Shown: in pieces, positions 14,775 to 19,816 of the stretch | Numbering within the stretch: position 1 is the stretch's first letter | How the letters are laid out: each line of letters starts with the position of its first letter | IMG/VR virus record: IMGVR_UViG_3300046012_000235 | Span: 1 to 22,045 of that record | DNA length: 22,045 bases | Direction: 5' to 3' (one strand) | Source: a virus | Made by a program: the position numbers and the translations under genes | Notes under the pieces: model-generated | Told to the model about the DNA's origin: nothing | What the model saw: only the letters and a program-made list of their open reading frames with translations | Database searches by the model: none

Positions 14775-14986
14775 AATTTCTTATTGCCATATTTGTTTTG
14801 ATATCGACCAATGCGTCAGCAACCACCGAATTTTCATGCGCTGAAGTAAAGGCGTTGGTGATTCTTGCGGGTGGCGAGGCAAATGCCGAGAGTATCGCAC
14901 GATCCCAAGGTTTATCGGAAGAAATAATCAAGAGGGCAAAAGATTGCCTCAAAGAAAAGCATCCCGGCGATAAACCGGGACGCTAA
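14771..14986 (+). CDS. Small exported protein
   Basis: The ATG overlaps the previous TGA (ATGA) with AGAGG just before it. The 71-residue protein has a signal peptide (MKFLIAIFVLISTNASA, cut after ASA) and a mature part of about 54 residues, TTEFSCAEVKALVILAGGEANAESIARSQG..., containing two Cys residues (23 and 58) that could form a disulfide. The end is basic (KEKHPGDKPGR). Nothing here identifies a function. It is the last gene of the late block and its 3' end contains a hairpin that probably serves the opposite strand. Confidence 0.6.
   Translation: MKFLIAIFVLISTNASATTEFSCAEVKALVILAGGEANAESIARSQGLSEEIIKRAKDCLKEKHPGDKPGR
14951..14980 (-). terminator. Probable intrinsic terminator for the minus-strand block
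   Basis: The minus strand reads tcccgg, a 7-base loop tttatcg, ccggga (plus 14962-14980), followed by the T-rich tail TGCTTTTCTTT. It lies just beyond the stop of the minus-strand gene at 14990. The stem is only 6 bp but GC-rich. On the plus strand no T-run follows. Confidence 0.45.
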
Positions 14987-14989
14987 CGG

Positions 14990-15379
14990 TCACTTCATGG
15001 CCGGGTCTAACATCATCCACACCTGCCCGACGATCAAGGGTGCATAGCCCTTGCCGATCAATTTCTTGATCAGAGACAATTCTTCGGCAGTCAGGTTGAC
15101 GTCTTTTCCCCCATTGACCTTGTTGGCCAGTTTCCAGCGTGCGAACTTATCCTCAGGAGTGATGGTCTCCTTGCCGGAGGCAGCGTCACGCTCGTCAGCG
15201 TATTGTGCTAGTAATGCGCCTTCGCAAATCGAGCCAAGCGTAGGAGGCTTTTCCAGCGGCTTGCCATCGCTGCCGGTGATTGGTTGACCATCGAGTTGAG
15301 TGAGTGGACGAGTGAAGTCGATGGCATAGGCATTTCCCATAAATGCGAGTGATGCGACAGCGACTAACAGTTTCTTCAT
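14990..15379 (-). CDS. Conserved small phage protein with signal peptide
   Basis: The start at 15379 is preferred over an in-frame TTG at 15394 because GGAGA lies nine bases before it and because the product then begins with a clean signal peptide, MKKLLVAVASLAFMGNAYA, cut after AYA (residue 19). The mature part (about 110 residues) contains LGSICEGALLAQY, EDKFARWKLANKV and LTAEELSLIKKLIGKGYAPLIVGQVWMMLD. I recall this helical pattern from small uncharacterised proteins in other phages, often without a signal sequence. It lies alone after a strong terminator at the end of the minus block, converging with the late genes. Function unknown; export to the periplasm is inferred. Confidence 0.65.
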   Translation of the reverse strand: MKKLLVAVASLAFMGNAYAIDFTRPLTQLDGQPITGSDGKPLEKPPTLGSICEGALLAQYADERDAASGKETITPEDKFARWKLANKVNGGKDVNLTAEELSLIKKLIGKGYAPLIVGQVWMMLDPAMK

Positions 15380-15390
15380 GGCTGATTTCT

Positions 15391-15430
15391 CCAAAAAATA
15401 ATGGGGGTCATCGATCCAGCGACAACCCCC
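15391..15430 (-). terminator. Intrinsic terminator downstream of the helicase/H1-like gene
   Basis: On the minus strand gggggttgtc pairs with gatgaccccc (10 bp including two G-U pairs; plus 15403-15430) around an 8-base loop, followed by ATTATTTTTT. This is a strong rho-independent terminator placed 11 bases after the helicase stop and before the next minus-strand gene. The tail of the T-run lies next to that gene's ribosome binding site. Confidence 0.8.
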
Positions 15431-15440
15431 GAGAAAAACG

Positions 15441-15686
15441 TTACGCGGCTTTCTTGGTCAGCTTGGAGACGACCTTGTCTGCCTCAGCCTTCGTATCCCA
15501 ACCATAGCTCTTGCCAGTCTTGGGGATGTTGTTGTCACGCAGTTTGTTGCGTGCCGCACTTGCAGACAGGTCCAGTGCGTCGGCGACATAACTGATACCG
15601 ACAGCCTTCTTTGCTGGTGCATCTTTCGCCTTCTTTGCCGGTGCAGTCTTCTTCGCCGCCTTCTTGGCGGGTTTCTTGTCGGCCAT
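15441..15686 (-). CDS. Nested in-frame gene: H1-like basic DNA-binding protein (81 residues)
   Basis: Inside the helicase frame, AAGGAG stands six bases before an ATG at 15686, an ideal translation start. The product begins MADKKPAKKAAKKTAPAKKA, a histone-H1-like repeat tail (about residues 1-28). It continues into a compact domain (about 29-81) with VADALDLSASAARNKLRDNNIPKTG and YGWDTKAEADKVVSKL, resembling a small winged or helix-turn-helix DNA-binding unit that I recall from standalone phage proteins. Expected role: non-specific DNA binding or compaction. It could be made on its own, as the helicase C-terminus, or both. The strong binding site is the main evidence for independent synthesis. 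Confidence 0.65.
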   Translation of the reverse strand: MADKKPAKKAAKKTAPAKKAKDAPAKKAVGISYVADALDLSASAARNKLRDNNIPKTGKSYGWDTKAEADKVVSKLTKKAA

Positions 15687-17141
15687 TGAATTCTCCTTAA
15701 TGTGTTTCATGATCGGATTGACGGTCTCACTCTTGGTGATTACCCGTCTTAACGGTTCTTCGTCAATAGTATTTCTGGCAATAAGAAGAAAAACTCTTAC
15801 TCGTTTCTCTTGACCATACCGTCGGAAGCGAGCGATGATCTGCTGAAAATCAATATAGCTGTAACCCATTGAATAAAATACGAGTTCATTGGTCGCGGTA
15901 AACTCGATACTCACACCACCTGTGCGAGCTTGTACTGCCAACGCGCCAATTTTCTTGGCCTGAAAATCCTCAAGCAGTCGGGTTCGGGCCTTATCCTTCT
16001 TCTTATCTTTGACGGCACCACTCAACGTCTGAACGTTGTCGAACTTTGTGTCGAGAATTTGTTTCACGTCTGCCAGTTCTGTGAGAAATCGACAGAACAC
16101 CACGGGTCGGGTCAACTGGTTTATCAACCATGAGAGTCTTCGCTGTTTTGCTTTGCCTACGATTTGCGTGGTGCCATCATCCATCGCAAGACTGCCGCCG
16201 ACGATTTGAAAACACCGAAGATCTCGCACAGGCTTGAGACCCGCTTTTGCTTTTTTACCCTCGATTTTTACGATGCCATGATCAGCCATCTGTTCGTAGA
16301 CGCGACGTTGCGATCCGAGCAATTCGGTGTAGACGGGAATGAATTCCGGTTCTTCCATGTCGTTAGTCAGACGACACAGGTATGGCGAGACGCGAGCCAA
16401 AAACTCTGGCAGTCTTTCAGGAATGAATGCGCGCTCATATCCCATAAATCCGCATGGACGGCAAAAATCTTCCTCGAAATATGGGCCGATGTACTTGCTG
16501 CGATTGCGCGGCGGTGCCCAGACATCACCCAATGCCTCGGGCGCAATGAACCTCATCTGTGCCCACATATCAATCGGCGACTCATCGATAGGGGTACCGC
16601 TCAGGATCAGACGCTTAGGTATGCGCAGGCGAAGACGACGTATGGCGCGCGATTGATTGCTACCTCGATGCTTGAGTCCCTGCGATTCATCGACCAGGCA
16701 CATATCGAAACCATGCTTCTCGGCGAACTTGACAATTTTCTTGATGTTCTGCCGGAAATGCTCGAAGCCAACGAGTAGCACGCCTTCCTCATATTCGTGG
16801 ATGCTGTTGGCTATGTTGTCGTAGATTGTGCGCAAGCGTTTAGCCCAAGTGACCTCGAGCGATGTCAGAGGCGCGACAATGAGTAAACGTTTGGGCATGA
16901 AGTATTCGATGACAGCCATCGAGACCAGCGTTTTACCAGTGCCCGGGTCACTGAGCAATCCCGCACCTTTGTGGCACGACAAGTTCTCGATGATGAAATC
17001 AGCGCAACTTGCCTGATCGTCGTAGAGTTTTCCGTACCAGTCGTACGGCGTCTTCTGGTTCGACGATGACGGCGCTGACGCCCCCTGCGGCGATGACTTC
17101 CTCGATTTCATCCTGCTGGAGCTGACTACCGTCGGGCTCAT
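15441..17141 (-). CDS. SNF2/DEAD-like helicase fused to a C-terminal H1-like basic domain
   Basis: The product (566 residues from the ATG at 17141, which has AAGGA about 11 bases upstream; the alternatives are 17111 and 17207) carries superfamily 2 helicase motifs. Walker A is DPGTGKT (about 65-71), motif II is DESQ (151-154), motif III is SGTP (181-184), and later come VVFCRF, VQARTGGVSIEFT and QIIARFRRYGQ (434-444, motifs V/VI). It likely remodels or unwinds phage DNA. The last 81 residues are a Lys/Ala/Pro-rich H1-like tail plus a small globular domain, with an internal start (see next entry). There is no stop between the parts. The N-terminal Ser-rich region overlaps the VRR-NUC gene in another frame. 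Confidence 0.82.
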   Translation of the reverse strand: MSPTVVSSSRMKSRKSSPQGASAPSSSNQKTPYDWYGKLYDDQASCADFIIENLSCHKGAGLLSDPGTGKTLVSMAVIEYFMPKRLLIVAPLTSLEVTWAKRLRTIYDNIANSIHEYEEGVLLVGFEHFRQNIKKIVKFAEKHGFDMCLVDESQGLKHRGSNQSRAIRRLRLRIPKRLILSGTPIDESPIDMWAQMRFIAPEALGDVWAPPRNRSKYIGPYFEEDFCRPCGFMGYERAFIPERLPEFLARVSPYLCRLTNDMEEPEFIPVYTELLGSQRRVYEQMADHGIVKIEGKKAKAGLKPVRDLRCFQIVGGSLAMDDGTTQIVGKAKQRRLSWLINQLTRPVVFCRFLTELADVKQILDTKFDNVQTLSGAVKDKKKDKARTRLLEDFQAKKIGALAVQARTGGVSIEFTATNELVFYSMGYSYIDFQQIIARFRRYGQEKRVRVFLLIARNTIDEEPLRRVITKSETVNPIMKHIKENSMADKKPAKKAAKKTAPAKKAKDAPAKKAVGISYVADALDLSASAARNKLRDNNIPKTGKSYGWDTKAEADKVVSKLTKKAA

Positions 17142-17319
17142 CACTATCAGGTTCCTTAATTTCAAGTGCAAAGAAAAGTCCCTCGCAGCAACCGAGTATA
17201 TCTGCAATACCCGCCTGCTGAAAGGGACCCCCCCAGATCTTGCGCCAGTACCCGCCGACTTCGCGTTCGAGTAATTCTCTCGTCCGTTGCTGTCGGCGGG
17301 TTTCGCGTTTTTTAGTCAT
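16999..17319 (-). CDS. VRR-NUC nuclease
   Basis: The 106-residue protein has the VRR-NUC form of the PD-(D/E)XK nuclease fold: a basic N-terminus with TRELLEREVGGYWRKIWGGP, then QAGIADILGCCEGLFFALEIK, supplying the catalytic Asp (about residue 40) and the E-x-K pair (about 53-55), followed by QLQQDEIEEVIAAGGVSAVIV with the usual Gln. Small standalone VRR-NUC proteins are common in phages and act as structure-specific endonucleases or resolvase-like enzymes. The start overlaps the upstream gene by 8 bases. The 3' part overlaps the helicase gene by at least 113 bases in a different frame. Confidence 0.85.
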   Translation of the reverse strand: MTKKRETRRQQRTRELLEREVGGYWRKIWGGPFQQAGIADILGCCEGLFFALEIKEPDSDEPDGSQLQQDEIEEVIAAGGVSAVIVEPEDAVRLVRKTLRRSGKLR

Positions 17320-18010
17320 CAGTCGACAGGAGTTCTTTTTCCTCGAGTGCTGCGACGATGGCGGACGCCTTGCGTCGAGGAGTCTTGTGCTCCTTCAGGT
17401 CAACATCGAGATCATACTTCTCGATCAGGTCGGCCATTTCGTCGTCGTCCATTGCCTTGACTTCCTCGGCACTGACGGTTTCGAGTTCTTTCTTGCGACC
17501 TTTCTTGCCTTTTTTGCCGGTGTCTTCGCCATCATCTTCCTCGTCTTTCTTGCCTTTCTTCTTGTCTTTCTTGGGTTCATCCTCGTCCTTGTCGCCGTCG
17601 ACCGACGAAAAATCCTGGAGTTTGGACGTGACCTTGTTCTGGTATTCCTCGTCACCGACTGAACCGATGATTTCGAGATCGGTCATTTCGTCGAGATCGA
17701 GGTCGAGCGGACCATCGGGAACTTCGACGCCGAGGGCTTCGAGCAACGAACGCAATTTCCACAGACTGTCCGGCGGATCATAGACGGTGTAGAGATAGAA
17801 CTTCTTGCCTTTGGCCTTTCCTTCCTGGCCCTCGAATGTCCACTTGAACATCGAATTGCCGGCGTCGGACTCGGTATCCTCGACCTTTGCGACGGCCATG
17901 CGATAATCGCCTTCGGGAATTTTGAACCCACCGCCGCCACTTTCGACATCGGTAAAGTCGAGACTGACTGTGCGGTCTTTCGCCTTACGGCGTGCAGATG
18001 AACGTGCCAC
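17312..18010 (-). CDS. DUF669-like ssDNA-binding protein candidate with charged linker
   Basis: Translation starts at GTG with AAAGGA eight bases upstream. The 232-residue protein has an N-terminal beta domain (about 18-140) with GGFKIPEGDYRMAVAKVED, FKWTFEGQEGKAKGKKFYLY and LWKLRSLLEALGVEVPDG, the pattern of DUF669-type proteins, thought to bind single-stranded DNA. It continues with a Lys/Asp/Glu-rich linker (about 138-175) and a small helical C-terminal domain (SAEEVKAMDDDEMADLIEKYDLDV..., about 178-226) like SAP or Rho-N units. It sits between the Sak4-like ATPase and the nuclease and helicase, as an ssDNA-binding protein would in a recombination module. Confidence 0.68.
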   Translation of the reverse strand: MARSSARRKAKDRTVSLDFTDVESGGGGFKIPEGDYRMAVAKVEDTESDAGNSMFKWTFEGQEGKAKGKKFYLYTVYDPPDSLWKLRSLLEALGVEVPDGPLDLDLDEMTDLEIIGSVGDEEYQNKVTSKLQDFSSVDGDKDEDEPKKDKKKGKKDEEDDGEDTGKKGKKGRKKELETVSAEEVKAMDDDEMADLIEKYDLDVDLKEHKTPRRKASAIVAALEEKELLSTDD

Positions 18011-18012
18011 TT

Positions 18013-18840
18013 TTATATTCCTTTCTGAATATCTTCGATATCATCGTAGGTGGGGTTTGGGATACTTCTTGGGAGTTCGGCCGATTTAGGCTTTCTAAAT
18101 TTTCTTACGTAGATAGGGGAAGGGCCAGTGCCCAGTTGGTAAAGTGGTTCTTCCTTGTATGATTTTTTATTGCCTTTGACAATACTGCTTCTCTTCATAC
18201 TTATGAATGTATTGGCAATGACGTTGACAGCTGCGTTGAGCGTTGTAGCAATGCTCGGCATAACTGCCGGGCCTACCTCTGGTGTAAGCTGATTATCATC
18301 TCCTTCTTCATCTTCGTCTACATTTTTGACTCGCTCCTGTGCTAAAAACACTATCTTTATGTCGAGATCGCGAAAATCGGCAATCCACTTGTTCATGATC
18401 CCGGCGACATCACCCCAGTCACGTTTCGCCATCGAGCCCCAATCGCCGATGCGACTCTCATCGACTTTCTTGTTTTTGTTTTTGCCGAGGACGACTGACT
18501 TCATTACCAGCTTCTGCATCTCAGTCAATGTGTCAAAAACGACGGTCTTATAATTGTGTTTGTCGTCTCTCAAGTAGTAATAGATTTCCTCGATGTCGTC
18601 GAGATTTTCCACTTCGAGAACACGCACTCCTTTGACATCGATGATGCTGCCAGTCCCTTTATCACGGATATCGAGCAACAGAAGCGGCTTGGGAAAACTC
18701 GCGGCTAATGTCGTTTTGCCGGTACCTGATCGACCATAAAAAAGATAACTTGAAGTGCCTGACACATCAGCTACGTCTTGAATGCGATCTTCGATCCCGC
18801 CCGTCTTACTCTTCGACCGGTTCTTCGGCTTCATACTCAT
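18013..18840 (-). CDS. Sak4-like RecA-fold ATPase
   Basis: The frame opens upstream at 18927, but the region beyond 18840 overlaps the nuclease gene. The ATG at 18840 is preferred because GAGAGAGGG precedes it, although the spacing of about 11 bases is long; the ATG at 18834 is also possible. The 275-residue product has Walker A GRSGTGKT (about 36-43), a Walker B-like VVFDT (Asp about 103), and VFLAQERVK with a polar sensor residue. This fits the phage AAA_24/Sak4 family of single-strand annealing or RecA-like recombination ATPases. Neighbouring ssDNA-binding and nuclease genes support a recombination or replication role. It overlaps the nuclease gene by 35 bases. Confidence 0.78.
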   Translation of the reverse strand: MSMKPKNRSKSKTGGIEDRIQDVADVSGTSSYLFYGRSGTGKTTLAASFPKPLLLLDIRDKGTGSIIDVKGVRVLEVENLDDIEEIYYYLRDDKHNYKTVVFDTLTEMQKLVMKSVVLGKNKNKKVDESRIGDWGSMAKRDWGDVAGIMNKWIADFRDLDIKIVFLAQERVKNVDEDEEGDDNQLTPEVGPAVMPSIATTLNAAVNVIANTFISMKRSSIVKGNKKSYKEEPLYQLGTGPSPIYVRKFRKPKSAELPRSIPNPTYDDIEDIQKGI

Positions 18841-19816
18841 TTTCTTCAAACCCTCTCTCTTTGATGAAATCAACGTCATGGCCTTGCAACTCGGCGGCGC
18901 AAAGTTCCCTATATCCGCACCACTCACAATGACGCCCGAATGTCTTGGTCTTCGATTTGCCGTGCAGTTCAGACATCTCGCGCGAGGTATCGATCAAGTC
19001 GTCCATCACAGGCTGAATGATGTCCTTGCTCACCGGCGTGAACACTCGTTGAAACCACGTCGCTTGATTTTCTTCCTGCTGCTTGATCACCTCGGCATAA
19101 TTCGCCGACTTCAATTTGTTCTGCTTGAGCACGTCCATCACCACACCAGGCAATGAGTCCAACGCAGCGCGCGACATTTCTCCTGACTTGAGGATCGCCG
19201 GGCGCGTCGGCGGCTTAGAGCGAATGTAGTCCCAGCAGGTGCCGTCGAGTTTGCCCCATCCCATCATCTCGACGATGCGGATATAGAACACCGACTGCAG
19301 GTTACGCCACCGGTTCTCAGGCTTCGGGAATGCCTTGTGCGATTTATGCTCGACTAACCACTTCAATTTCTTGGCTTTGCCTATCGCGTCAATGCGTCCT
19401 TTCGCCAAGATACCATCGGCGATCTCGACTTCAAACGGATGTTCGCACTTGAGTTTGCCGATTGACAGATATTCGATAGACTCCGGTCGATTATCCCAGT
19501 AGTCGAAGTAGTGCGTCATGATGTAGCCGACGTCTTTGACAATTTCGCCGTACATCTCGCGCTCGGCGTCGAAGAGTTTCTCGTTGGTCTTGGCGATATT
19601 CGCCAACGCCTTGAATGGGTTCTTGCCGTTGATGTCAGTTTCGACCAGTTCATGGACGATGCTACCGAATTTCAGCGGTCGAGCTTTTTTCTTGGGCGCG
19701 ATTTTCTCGACATGGGCGTAGTGATACGCCTGACGACATTGCCGCCATTTGCTCACTTTGCTTTGTGAGATTTTGAACAGACCACTATCCGATGGCTTCT
19801 TTTTAGAATTCGACAT
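18806..19816 (-). CDS. Cas4/RecB-like PD-(D/E)XK nuclease with Fe-S cluster
   Basis: The 336-residue protein has the order of motifs seen in Cas4/AddB-like nucleases: SQSKVSKWRQCRQAYHY with Cys27, GSIVHELVE with His55, GRIDAIG with Asp143, LVEHKSH with Glu156 and Lys158, and NLQSVFY with Gln174. Near the end, RHCEWCGYRELC gives Cys297, Cys300 and Cys306. Cys27 plus this trio forms the typical four-cysteine 4Fe-4S site. Such enzymes resect DNA ends, often with a partner recombinase; here a Sak4-like ATPase follows directly. The acidic tail (GFEENEYEAEEPVEE) may contact partners. The start overlaps the polymerase stop by 14 bases. No cas1 or cas2 is present, so this is not a CRISPR gene. Confidence 0.85.
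   Translation of the reverse strand: MSNSKKKPSDSGLFKISQSKVSKWRQCRQAYHYAHVEKIAPKKKARPLKFGSIVHELVETDINGKNPFKALANIAKTNEKLFDAEREMYGEIVKDVGYIMTHYFDYWDNRPESIEYLSIGKLKCEHPFEVEIADGILAKGRIDAIGKAKKLKWLVEHKSHKAFPKPENRWRNLQSVFYIRIVEMMGWGKLDGTCWDYIRSKPPTRPAILKSGEMSRAALDSLPGVVMDVLKQNKLKSANYAEVIKQQEENQATWFQRVFTPVSKDIIQPVMDDLIDTSREMSELHGKSKTKTFGRHCEWCGYRELCAAELQGHDVDFIKERGFEENEYEAEEPVEE

Noticed and set aside
15056-15071. Hairpin gatcaa-tttc-ttgatc as a plus-strand terminator
   Set aside because: Only 6 bp, AT-rich, inside the coding region of the minus-strand gene and without a T-run on either side.
15600-15686. Lys/Ala repeat as a simple low-complexity DNA repeat or sequencing artefact
   Set aside because: Codons vary, the reading frame continues into a well-formed domain, and a strong start signal precedes it, so it is treated as coding H1-like tail.
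16164-16778. Plus-strand open frame of 204 codons opposite the helicase
   Set aside because: It is antisense to the helicase motifs; no binding site or family signature.
17240-17662. Very hydrophobic plus-strand open frame that looks like a membrane protein
   Set aside because: The hydrophobicity comes from reading the complement of the Lys/Asp/Glu-rich linker of the ssDNA-binding candidate; no translation signal supports it.
18806-19816. Cas4-like nuclease as evidence of a CRISPR-Cas system
   Set aside because: No repeat array, cas1, cas2 or effector is visible; standalone Cas4-like nucleases are common in phage replication modules.
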